DNA of 64,000 nt from Rhodothermus bifroesti (GTDB lineage: Bacteria > Bacteroidota > Rhodothermia > Rhodothermales > Rhodothermaceae), in contig NZ_JAGKTL010000005.1 of the NCBI RefSeq assembly GCF_017908595.1, positions 1 through 64,000 on the forward strand, given 5' to 3'. Shown here in pieces: positions 1 through 7,533 of this stretch; the first letter of the stretch is position 1; every line of letters begins with the position of its first letter. Below the pieces are notes generated by a model. That model saw only the letters and a list, made by a program, of their open reading frames with translations, was not told the DNA's origin and searched no databases. Made by a program: the position numbers and the translations under genes.

Positions 1-77
1 GGTAGTGGTATTTTTGTGCTTAATGATAGCGCCACGCTAGCAACGGCACATCCTGAGGGTGTGGCGGGAGCCCTCAA
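1..77 (+). repeat. 77-bp direct repeat, copy 1
   Basis: These 77 bases are identical to 988-1064, an in-frame offset of 987 bases (329 codons). They encode GSGIFVLNDSATL and the residues that follow. The copy may extend beyond the left edge. Downstream of base 77 the DNA of the two copies diverges, although the encoded residues remain similar (FVFNG in both). Confidence 0.95.
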
Positions 78-1623
78 GACCACGGGGTTAGTGCAGTTGA
101 GTAAGCGAGCGGGTTTTGTGTTTAATGGGCAGGAGGCGCAGGTGGTAGGTGCGTTGTTGCCGGACACGGTAGCGTTTTTGGGGATAGCCAATCCTGTAGG
201 GGTGAGTGTTGCGGATACGCATTATGTGGATGCGCTGCAGGTGGGTGCTGGTGCGAAGTTGATTGTTGAGGGGTTGGGAGTGTTGCGTGTTAAGGAGGGG
301 GAGGTATTGGGTTATGTTGTCAATCAAGGGGCGTTGGAGGCAGAGGCGGTGTTGTCTTTTGGGGAGGGTTCGGTGTATGAGCATGCGCGGGATGGGGGCA
401 GTGTGCCTTTGGCGGATTGGGGAGAGGGTTCGACGGTGGTGTTTAGTGGGATTACGGCGAACGCGCCGGCCAATCGGGGGCAGGATTATTATCATTTAGT
501 GCTTAACACGCCGGGTTTGACGGCGAACCGGGATTTAGGGTTGCATGGTCGGCGCATTCGGGGTGACATTCGGGTGTTGAGTACGGGGAGTGGGCGTTGG
601 CAGCTGGTTGGGGGTGTTTCGGACACGGTGTGGGTTTTTGGGGATGTGGTGGTTGAGGGGGGTCAGTTTACGGTGCAGGGGACGTCGAGTGCGACGCATG
701 TGGTGGTGGAGCATTATGGGGATGTAGTGGTTCGTGGGGGTAATTTTTCGATTGCTCGGGGGAGTCAGGGTGGGGTAGGTACGACGAAGTGGGTGTTGCA
801 TGAGGGGGATTTTTGGATGTCGAATGCGCAGACGCAGAATTCGAATCCGACGGTAGGGAATGCGAAGTTTGTGTTTGCGAAGGCTGGGGTTCAGCGTTTG
901 GTGTTGGGTGAGGGTAATACGATAAGTCAGTTGCCGGTGGAGGTTTTGGGGGGAACGACGTTGGACATGGGGTTAAGTGAGCTTGGGGGTAGTGGTATTT
1001 TTGTGCTTAATGATAGCGCCACGCTAGCAACGGCACATCCTGAGGGTGTGGCGGGAGCCCTCAAAACCACAGGGACGGTCACGCTAAGCAGCGCAGCCAA
1101 CTTTGTCTTTAACGGTACGGTGGCCCAAGAGACCAGCACATTGATGCCTACGGTGGTGAACGATTTGGTGATTGACAACGAGGCCGGCGTAAAGCTTTCG
1201 CAAGAAACCACCATCAATGGCGTGCTTCGGCTTGTAGCCGGAGAGTTTGACAACACGATACCCTTTACGCTTGGCCCTAATGGGACCATCTCCTATGAAG
1301 GAGGTCGCTTGAAAGTGCCCTTCCCCCCGGTTGCTACCGAGCGCACGCAAGAGATACCAACGCAGTTTGCGCTTTACACGGGCTATCCTAATCCTTTTGC
1401 GCACGCGACCAATATCCGCTATGACGTTGCCGAGCCCAGCCGTGTCATCATTAAGATCTATGATGTAACGGGTAGAGAGGTCGCAGAGCTGGTGCATCGG
1501 GATCACCTTCCTGGCACGTATACCGTGCAATGGCGGCCCGAGGGGCTTGCCAGCGGCCTATACTATTGCCAGCTCAATGCAGGGACATTTCAGGCTGTAC
1601 GTACCTTGGTGTTAACGAAATAG
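1..1623 (+). CDS. Repetitive T9SS-exported surface protein, 5' end missing
   Basis: The reading frame is open to the left window edge, so the start is unseen and the GTG at 16 is not a real start. The visible 540 or so residues look like beta-helical repeats of Bacteroidota surface proteins, with units such as FVFNG and LVIDNEAGV. The last 85 residues form a T9SS C-terminal sorting domain (YPNPF near residue 455 of the visible part, then VTGREVAEL, GTYTVQW and LASGLYY), so the protein should be exported and anchored or released outside the cell. Residues coded by 1-77 recur identically at 988-1064. Between the repeats codons end almost only in G or T; after about 1075 C-ending codons are common. 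Function is unknown; an adhesin or S-layer-like role is a guess. Confidence 0.85.
   Translation, partial: GSGIFVLNDSATLATAHPEGVAGALKTTGLVQLSKRAGFVFNGQEAQVVGALLPDTVAFLGIANPVGVSVADTHYVDALQVGAGAKLIVEGLGVLRVKEGEVLGYVVNQGALEAEAVLSFGEGSVYEHARDGGSVPLADWGEGSTVVFSGITANAPANRGQDYYHLVLNTPGLTANRDLGLHGRRIRGDIRVLSTGSGRWQLVGGVSDTVWVFGDVVVEGGQFTVQGTSSATHVVVEHYGDVVVRGGNFSIARGSQGGVGTTKWVLHEGDFWMSNAQTQNSNPTVGNAKFVFAKAGVQRLVLGEGNTISQLPVEVLGGTTLDMGLSELGGSGIFVLNDSATLATAHPEGVAGALKTTGTVTLSSAANFVFNGTVAQETSTLMPTVVNDLVIDNEAGVKLSQETTINGVLRLVAGEFDNTIPFTLGPNGTISYEGGRLKVPFPPVATERTQEIPTQFALYTGYPNPFAHATNIRYDVAEPSRVIIKIYDVTGREVAELVHRDHLPGTYTVQWRPEGLASGLYYCQLNAGTFQAVRTLVLTK
988..1064 (+). repeat. 77-bp direct repeat, copy 2
   Basis: Identical to 1-77. 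It marks the junction between the G/T-coded segment upstream and the ordinary-coded C-terminal segment downstream. Recombination between the copies would delete 987 bp and keep the frame. Confidence 0.95.
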
Positions 1624-1632
1624 AACGGTGTT

Positions 1633-1664
1633 GAAGGCAGGGGGCACGTCTTCCCCCTGCCTTC
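1633..1664 (+). terminator. Hairpin after the surface protein gene
   Basis: A perfect 12-bp inverted repeat (1633-1644 with 1653-1664, 8-nt loop) starts 9 bases after the stop codon. It is GC-rich but lacks a T tract, so it may stabilise the transcript 3' end or be a weak terminator. It separates the surface protein from the pectinase genes. Confidence 0.6.
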
Positions 1665-1681
1665 GCTAAGCGCGGTCTTCG

Positions 1682-3736
1682 ATGAAGCTTTGGGGTCCAT
1701 GGTGGGGGCTATGGATGGGCCTGTGGGCTGTGGTTAGTGGATACGGCCAAGGCTTAAGCCCCATCCCGGCTTTTCCAGGCGCTGAGGGATTTGGAGCCTT
1801 CACGCCTGGGGGGCGTGGGGGAAAAGTGTACTTGGTAACGACGCTTGAGGACTATGATACCCATGAGCCGATCATTCCAGGTAGCCTTCGGGCAGCTGTT
1901 GAAGCGGAAGGTCCGCGCATCGTGGTGTTTCGCGTAGCAGGGTACATCGACCTCAAGCGACCCCTGGTGGTGGCGCACCCCTACCTAACCATTGCAGGGC
2001 AAACTGCGCCTGGCGAAGGCATAACGCTGCGGCGCTATGGTATCGTTATCGCAGCCCCTCACGTGATCCTGCGCTACATGCGCGTGCGTCCGGGAGATGT
2101 CGCGGGTATTGAACAAGATGCCATCGACGTGCGGGCCAATTACGTGATCATTGATCACTGCTCTGTAAGCTGGGCAACCGACGAAACACTCAGCGTAGGC
2201 GGTCGTGCTTCAGAAGTAACGATCCAATGGTGCCTGATCGCAGAAAGCCTAAACCAATCTGTGCATCACAAGGGCGCTCATGGCTACGGCTCCTTGTTTG
2301 CCTCAGGTGGACGCATCAGCGTTCACCACACGATCTATGCCTTTCATGCAAGCCGTAACCCGCGGCCTAAGGATGTGCTGTTGGATTTTCGGAATAATCT
2401 GATCTACGGTTTTGGCGAGCGAGCAGGCTACAGCCGTAACGATCGAACGCAGCTGAACTATGTAGGCAATTACCTGTATCCGCTCGCCTACAGCCAAAAT
2501 GCCCGTTATGCTTTTCTTCTGGAGGGGAGCAACACGCGCATTTTTTTGCAGGATAACGTCCTGCGCCTAGGCGACCAGCTACAAAAGCCCGGTTGGGCGC
2601 TTGTTCGTGCTCCCGAAGGATGGTCGCTCCAGGCTATAGAAGCCTACACTGCTACGGCATTCCCCTTCCCAGCGCCTGCGGTGCACACGGTACCTGCTGA
2701 GCAGGTGCTGGCGTTATTGCTGGCCCAAGCCGGTGCCACACGCCCTCGTCGAGACGCCGTTGATCGTCGCATCCTAGCGCTGATGCAACAAGGCAAAGGA
2801 CGCTTGATTGACACCCAAGAAGAGGTGGGGGGATGGCCTCCGCTCGAACAGGATGCGCCGCCTCAGGATACCGATAGCGATGGCATGCCTGACGATTGGG
2901 AGCTACGTTATGGCCTAAACCCACACGACCCCTCCGATGCAGCAGAGGACCTAGATGGCGATGGATATACGAATATTGAAGAAAACCTGAACAATACCGA
3001 TCCTACCCGACCATTACGCTGGCTACCTCCCCCAAAAATCTTGCCTGACCCTTTTGCGGCACCGTTGGATTCGGTGCTGACCGTAAGCTTTGAGCTGGCC
3101 GACACCACCTTGTCGGTGCACTACACGCTCGATGGTCGTGAGCCTACAGCCCAGGACCCACGCTACACGGGGCCATTTCAGGTGCGTCCCCCCGTGCACG
3201 TTCGGGCACGCTTTGTATCCCCCAACGATACGGTTTTTACCACAACCGCCTTTGCGTTTTATGAAGCCCCCGAAGTACTCCCGGCGGTAGCGCCTCAAGC
3301 ACCTTTGCGTCCTGGCTTGGCTATGCGGCAGTATCGTGCTGCAGACTGGGACGAGTCCCCGCCCGTTGAAACGCTCATGCCGGTCACGGCCGATACGGTT
3401 GCCTATGTAGACTTAAGCCTTTGGGGGGATGAACCCCAAACAGCGCTTTGGTTTGAAGGCTATATGCGCGTGCCCGCTACTGGGCGATATGGTTTCTATG
3501 TAGACGCAGATCCGCGCAGCCGGCTTTGGATCGACAGTCATCTTGTGGCGCATGGCCGCGCTCTGGAAGCAGGACCGTTTTTCGTCGCGCTAGAGGCCGG
3601 GTGGCATCAGGTGCGACTGCTCTTGCTGCGTGAAAATGATCTCGCTCCTACCCAAGTGTACTGGCAACAACCTGAAGCGCCACTGCAGCCACTTAGCACA
3701 GTCGACTTTTTTGTGGAACGCGCACCTGCTCCCTGA
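1682..3736 (+). CDS. Secreted pectate lyase (PL1-like) with TSP3, chitobiase-like and PA14 domains
   Basis: Predicted to cleave polygalacturonate by beta-elimination outside the cytoplasm. A signal peptide ends near VSGYGQ (residue 25). The lyase part begins with AFPGAEGFGAFTPGGRGG, has IIDHCSVSWATDE around residues 155-168, and HASRNPRPK around 221-229, which fits the catalytic Arg region of PL1. A thrombospondin type 3-like calcium-binding linker (DTDSDGMPDDWELRYGLNP, then DLDGDGYTN) spans about 396-440. A chitobiase C-terminal-like fold (YTLDGREPTAQDP) follows near 480, and a PA14-like domain from about 544 to the end (GYMRVPATGRYGFYVDADP) may bind carbohydrate. At 684 residues it is far longer than a bare PL1 domain. 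No T9SS sorting tail is visible. First gene of the pectin locus. Confidence 0.85.
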   Translation: MKLWGPWWGLWMGLWAVVSGYGQGLSPIPAFPGAEGFGAFTPGGRGGKVYLVTTLEDYDTHEPIIPGSLRAAVEAEGPRIVVFRVAGYIDLKRPLVVAHPYLTIAGQTAPGEGITLRRYGIVIAAPHVILRYMRVRPGDVAGIEQDAIDVRANYVIIDHCSVSWATDETLSVGGRASEVTIQWCLIAESLNQSVHHKGAHGYGSLFASGGRISVHHTIYAFHASRNPRPKDVLLDFRNNLIYGFGERAGYSRNDRTQLNYVGNYLYPLAYSQNARYAFLLEGSNTRIFLQDNVLRLGDQLQKPGWALVRAPEGWSLQAIEAYTATAFPFPAPAVHTVPAEQVLALLLAQAGATRPRRDAVDRRILALMQQGKGRLIDTQEEVGGWPPLEQDAPPQDTDSDGMPDDWELRYGLNPHDPSDAAEDLDGDGYTNIEENLNNTDPTRPLRWLPPPKILPDPFAAPLDSVLTVSFELADTTLSVHYTLDGREPTAQDPRYTGPFQVRPPVHVRARFVSPNDTVFTTTAFAFYEAPEVLPAVAPQAPLRPGLAMRQYRAADWDESPPVETLMPVTADTVAYVDLSLWGDEPQTALWFEGYMRVPATGRYGFYVDADPRSRLWIDSHLVAHGRALEAGPFFVALEAGWHQVRLLLLRENDLAPTQVYWQQPEAPLQPLSTVDFFVERAPAP

Positions 3737-3792
3737 ACCACCCATGGTCAAATACCTAGGACGGCGTATTAACGTAACCGTTAAAGTGTGCC

Positions 3793-5205
3793 ATGAAGGA
3801 AATAACTGATATGCCCCGCCGGCGTTTTTTAGAGCTGGCGGCTATTGGTGCCGGTAGCCTACTTGTTTGGCCGCAGCACGTGTTCGCTGGTGCAGAAGGA
3901 TGGGCACTGGTGCCCGATATTCTGGCCCGGATTCGACCGCCTGTGTTTCCTCAGCGTGACTTTCTGCTTACCCGCTATGGCGGGGTGGGCAATGGTCGCA
4001 CAGACGCTACAGAGGCTTTTCGCCGAGCTATCGAAGCCTGCCACCGGGCAGGCGGGGGTCGTGTTGTGGTGCCGCGAGGGACGTTTCTAACCGGACCAGT
4101 ACGGCTGGCCTCAAACGTTAACCTGCATCTAGACGAAGGCGCCGTGGTTCGCTTTAAGCCAGATCCGAGTGCCTATCTCCCTGTGGTTTTTACTCGTTGG
4201 GAAGGGGTAGAGGTCATGAACTATGCACCGCTGATTTACGCCTTCGGCCAAGAAAACATTGCGATTACAGGTGGCGGTGTGCTCGATGGCCAAGCCGACG
4301 AAGCGCATTGGTGGCCTTGGAAAGGCCGTAAAGAGTATGGTTGGCGGGAGGGTATGCCGCACCAAGATGAAGGGCGTCGCCGGCTGTTTGACATGGCCGA
4401 GGCCGGCATCCCACCGGAACAGCGCATTTTGGGAGAAGGCGCCTACCTGCGGCCTAACTTCATTCAGTTTTACCGCTGCCGCAACGTGCTCATCGAGGGC
4501 GTCACGATCATCAACTCCCCGATGTGGGAGATCCATCCCGTGCTTTGCGAAAACGTAACTGTGCGCAGCGTCACTGTACGCAGCCACGGTCCAAACAACG
4601 ACGGCTGCAATCCCGAATCTTGCCGCTACGTGCTCATTGAAGACTGTTTGTTTGACACAGGCGATGACTGCATTGCGATCAAGTCGGGTCGTAACGCCGA
4701 CGGTCGGCGCCTAAGCGTGCCTAGCGAATACATCGTCATCCGCAACTGCAACATGCGCGATGGGCACGGTGGTGTGGTAATCGGCAGTGAAATCTCAGGA
4801 GGGGCCCGCTACATTTTTGCCGAGCGGTGCGCCATGAGCAGCCCAAATCTGGACCGCGCCTTGCGCATCAAAACCAACTCGGTGCGTGGTGGAATCATCG
4901 AGCACATCTATATGCGGGATGTGGAAGTCGGGCAAGTGGCCGAAGCGGTAGTGCACGTCAACTTTTATTACGAAGAAGGCGATGCGGGACGGTTTGACCC
5001 CATCGTCCGCCACATTGAAGTGCGCAACCTGACCAGCCGGCAAAGTCCTTATGCCTTGTATTTGCGGGGGTATGCGCGCGCGCCCATTCGCGATGTTCGG
5101 CTAATTGATTGCACGTTTGACGGCGTCGAGAAAAACCTGACCGAATACGTCGATGGGCTTTACTTCCAAAACGTACGGATAAACGGCAAACGCATTGATC
5201 CATGA
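3793..5205 (+). CDS. GH28 polygalacturonase with Tat signal
   Basis: Glycoside hydrolase family 28 enzyme, expected to hydrolyse alpha-1,4-galacturonosyl bonds in pectin. The parallel beta-helix carries the family signatures: NNDGCNPESC near 269 (NxD), GDDCIAIKSG near 290 (the DD acid pair), GHGGVVIGSE near 324 and RIKTN near 358. The N-terminus has a twin-arginine signal (PRRRFLELAAIGAG), so export is probably folded, through Tat. ATG 3793 is listed; ATG 3811 is also plausible because AAGGA lies about 10 bases before it. The stop overlaps the start of the next gene in ATGA (5202-5205), suggesting translational coupling. It lacks a T9SS tail, so a periplasmic site acting on imported oligogalacturonides is likely. 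Confidence 0.9.
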   Translation: MKEITDMPRRRFLELAAIGAGSLLVWPQHVFAGAEGWALVPDILARIRPPVFPQRDFLLTRYGGVGNGRTDATEAFRRAIEACHRAGGGRVVVPRGTFLTGPVRLASNVNLHLDEGAVVRFKPDPSAYLPVVFTRWEGVEVMNYAPLIYAFGQENIAITGGGVLDGQADEAHWWPWKGRKEYGWREGMPHQDEGRRRLFDMAEAGIPPEQRILGEGAYLRPNFIQFYRCRNVLIEGVTIINSPMWEIHPVLCENVTVRSVTVRSHGPNNDGCNPESCRYVLIEDCLFDTGDDCIAIKSGRNADGRRLSVPSEYIVIRNCNMRDGHGGVVIGSEISGGARYIFAERCAMSSPNLDRALRIKTNSVRGGIIEHIYMRDVEVGQVAEAVVHVNFYYEEGDAGRFDPIVRHIEVRNLTSRQSPYALYLRGYARAPIRDVRLIDCTFDGVEKNLTEYVDGLYFQNVRINGKRIDP

Positions 5206-6671
5206 AGTGGCTTTTATTCGGATGTGTGTTGCTGGCTTGGGCTGGAACGGCCTATGGACAGGCTACCTGGTACGTAGCGCCGGACGGTAACGACACAACC
5301 GGCGATGGCAGCATCACGGCACCCTGGGCCACGCTGAGCCGGGCACTGTCGCGTGCTGCAGCAGGCGACACGATCTACTTGCGTGGTGGCCAATACAACT
5401 GGTCAAGTCGGCTTGACCTACGCAGTGCAGGCCGTGCCGATGCTTACCTGCACATTTGGGCCTATCCAGGCGAAACGCCGGTGCTCCATTTCGAAGGCAA
5501 TCCCATCGAAGGGATTCGGCTGCGGGGATGGTATATCCACCTCAAAGGGCTGGTGGTGCAGCGAGCTGGAGATAACGGCATCCGCATCAACGGCTCCTAC
5601 AACATCATCGAGCAGGTCGTTGTGCGAGAAAATGGGGACTCCGGACTCCAACTAGACGGTGGCGCTGCACATAACCTGATTTTGAATGTCGATTCCTACC
5701 GAAATTACGACCCTGAAAATAACGGCGAAAACGCGGACGGCTTTGCAGCAAAGTTTGGCGTTGGACCAGGAAACGTGTTTCGCGGCTGCCGTGCCTTTGA
5801 CAACAGCGATGACGGATTCGACTTCTGGGAAGCGGGCGAGGGCGTGCGTGTCGAAGAAAGCTGGTCTTTTGACAATGGCTACAACCTTTGGAACGATCCC
5901 AACTTCCAGGGCGATTCTAATGGCTTTAAACTGGGGCGTGGCACGGGTGCCCATGTGCTGATTCGGAATCTGACCTGGGGGCATCGAGCAAATGGCTTCG
6001 ATGTAAACGGCAACCAGACAGGCGTTACGCTCTACCATAACACAGCGTATCGCAATGGCGGGCAAAATTTTCGGTTTGATGAGATGAACAGTGCCCATGT
6101 GCTACGCAACAACCTTTCGGTCGACGGCCGGGTGCTCATGTATCCGCCGATCGATCACGCTTACAATAGCTGGAACCTGGGCCTTACGCCGACTGCTGCC
6201 GACTTTTTGAGCCTGGACACTACCGGCGTGCGTGGGCCGCGAAGACCTGATGGCACCCTGCCTCAGCTCGACTTTCTGCATCCAGCACCAGGGAGTGCGC
6301 TGGTCGATGCTGGTATCGATGTGGGGCTACCCTACCTGGGGGCTGCACCAGACCTTGGCGCTTTTGAGTTTGGCAGCGCTACAACGGTAGCCGCAAATCA
6401 GCCGAGCACATTCCGAGGCTTTGACGTTTACCCCAACCCCTTTCGTCAGAAGCTTGCCGTACGTTTTGAGCTTCCTGCCGCTACGGAGGTGATGGTGAGT
6501 CTTTGGGATCTAACGGGACGCGAGGTCGCGCGCTTGGTGGAAGGCTGGCATTCCGCAGGAGTACATAACGTGCAGTGGACGCCACCGGCTACATTGGCTG
6601 CAGGTGTGTACCTTGTGGTGCTGCAAACCAAAACGCATCAGCACAGGCAAACGCTGGTTTATGTCCGATAA
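5202..6671 (+). CDS. PL9-like right-handed beta-helix pectate lyase with T9SS tail
   Basis: A signal peptide (MKWLLFGCVLLAWAGTAYGQ) precedes a parallel beta-helix that opens with WYVAPDGNDTTGDG and APWATLSRAL, as in PL9 and DUF1565-type proteins. The segment FRGCRAFDNSDDGFDFWEAG around 193-212 matches the calcium/catalytic Asp-rich strand typical of PL9 pectate lyases. The last 80 residues are a T9SS sorting domain (VYPNPFRQKLAVRFEL, then WDLTGREVARLV), so this enzyme should reach the cell surface. It overlaps the GH28 gene by 4 bp and precedes kduD by 6 bp, supporting pectin degradation. The PL9 assignment is from motifs only; another beta-helix uronate lyase is possible. Confidence 0.8.
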   Translation: MKWLLFGCVLLAWAGTAYGQATWYVAPDGNDTTGDGSITAPWATLSRALSRAAAGDTIYLRGGQYNWSSRLDLRSAGRADAYLHIWAYPGETPVLHFEGNPIEGIRLRGWYIHLKGLVVQRAGDNGIRINGSYNIIEQVVVRENGDSGLQLDGGAAHNLILNVDSYRNYDPENNGENADGFAAKFGVGPGNVFRGCRAFDNSDDGFDFWEAGEGVRVEESWSFDNGYNLWNDPNFQGDSNGFKLGRGTGAHVLIRNLTWGHRANGFDVNGNQTGVTLYHNTAYRNGGQNFRFDEMNSAHVLRNNLSVDGRVLMYPPIDHAYNSWNLGLTPTAADFLSLDTTGVRGPRRPDGTLPQLDFLHPAPGSALVDAGIDVGLPYLGAAPDLGAFEFGSATTVAANQPSTFRGFDVYPNPFRQKLAVRFELPAATEVMVSLWDLTGREVARLVEGWHSAGVHNVQWTPPATLAAGVYLVVLQTKTHQHRQTLVYVR

Positions 6672-6677
6672 GCACCT

Positions 6678-7445
6678 ATGCATGGATTAAAACTGTTTTC
6701 CCTGGAAGGGAAAAAGGCGCTAGTTACTGGGGCTAGCCGCGGCTTAGGCCGAGCTATAGCCGAAGCATTGGCACAGGCAGGAGCTGACGTGGTCTGCGCC
6801 AGCAGTCAGCTCGCTGGGACCGAGGAAACCGCCGCGGCCATTCGGGCAATGGGCCGCCAAGCCTGGCAAGTAGCGGCCGATTTTTCAGACCGAGCTGCTC
6901 TGGAACGCATGGCTCAGGAGGCGGAAGCCTTGGCAGGACAAATCGATATCTTGGTCAACAATGCTGGTACAATTCAGCGCTTTCCGGCTGCCGAGTATCC
7001 TCTGGAGGTCTGGGATGAAGTGCTGCGCGTGAATCTAGACGCGGTGTTTTTCTTGTGTCAGTACTTCGGCCGTAAGATGATTGCCAGGCAGTCCGGAAAG
7101 ATTATCAACATCGCCTCACTGCTTTCCTTTTCTGGAGGTATTCTCGTGCCAGCCTATACGGCCAGCAAGCACGCTGTGGCCGGACTGACCAAAGCACTGG
7201 CCAACGAGTGGGCCCGCTACAACGTGCAGGTGAACGCCATTGCTCCAGGCTACTTTGCCACCGACAATACACGAGCACTGCGCGAAGATCCGGTGCGCGC
7301 ACAGGAAATTCTCTCGCGTATCCCTGCCGGACGGTGGGGCCAACCGCCCGACTTGGCAGGAGCAGTTATTTTTCTGGCTTCTGCGGCTAGCGACTATGTC
7401 AATGGGCATATCCTCGTGGTAGATGGAGGCTGGATGGCCCGCTAA
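6678..7445 (+). CDS. kduD: 2-dehydro-3-deoxy-D-gluconate 5-dehydrogenase (KduD)
   Basis: Short-chain dehydrogenase that interconverts 2,5-diketo-3-deoxygluconate and 2-keto-3-deoxygluconate in the pectin monomer pathway. The Rossmann motif is TGASRGLG near residue 18, NNAG follows near 94, and the catalytic triad is in NIASLLSF and YTASK. The C-terminal IPAGRWGQPPDLAGA and SDYVNGHILVVDGGWMAR are characteristic of KduD among SDRs. Length 255 is normal. It sits 6 bp after the PL9-like gene, so it is almost certainly cotranscribed with the lyases. KduI, KdgK and Eda are not seen in this window and must be encoded elsewhere if the pathway is complete. Confidence 0.93.
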   Translation: MHGLKLFSLEGKKALVTGASRGLGRAIAEALAQAGADVVCASSQLAGTEETAAAIRAMGRQAWQVAADFSDRAALERMAQEAEALAGQIDILVNNAGTIQRFPAAEYPLEVWDEVLRVNLDAVFFLCQYFGRKMIARQSGKIINIASLLSFSGGILVPAYTASKHAVAGLTKALANEWARYNVQVNAIAPGYFATDNTRALREDPVRAQEILSRIPAGRWGQPPDLAGAVIFLASAASDYVNGHILVVDGGWMAR

Positions 7446-7533
7446 GCCCTTCAGAAAGGACTAGCAAAAAAACGTAGGAAGCCAGATCTTAGGCTGCAAA
7501 GGTGTTAGCGCTTCCACCAATTGCGGGCCTACT

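Noticed and set aside
16-18. GTG as the start of the first gene
   Set aside because: The frame is open to the window edge and bases 1-15 already code the repeated peptide seen at 988, so the start lies outside.
88-801. Long minus-strand open frames opposite the first gene
   Set aside because: They arise from the C-poor composition of the plus strand (few stop complements) and have no family features; the plus frame carries a recognisable repeat protein.
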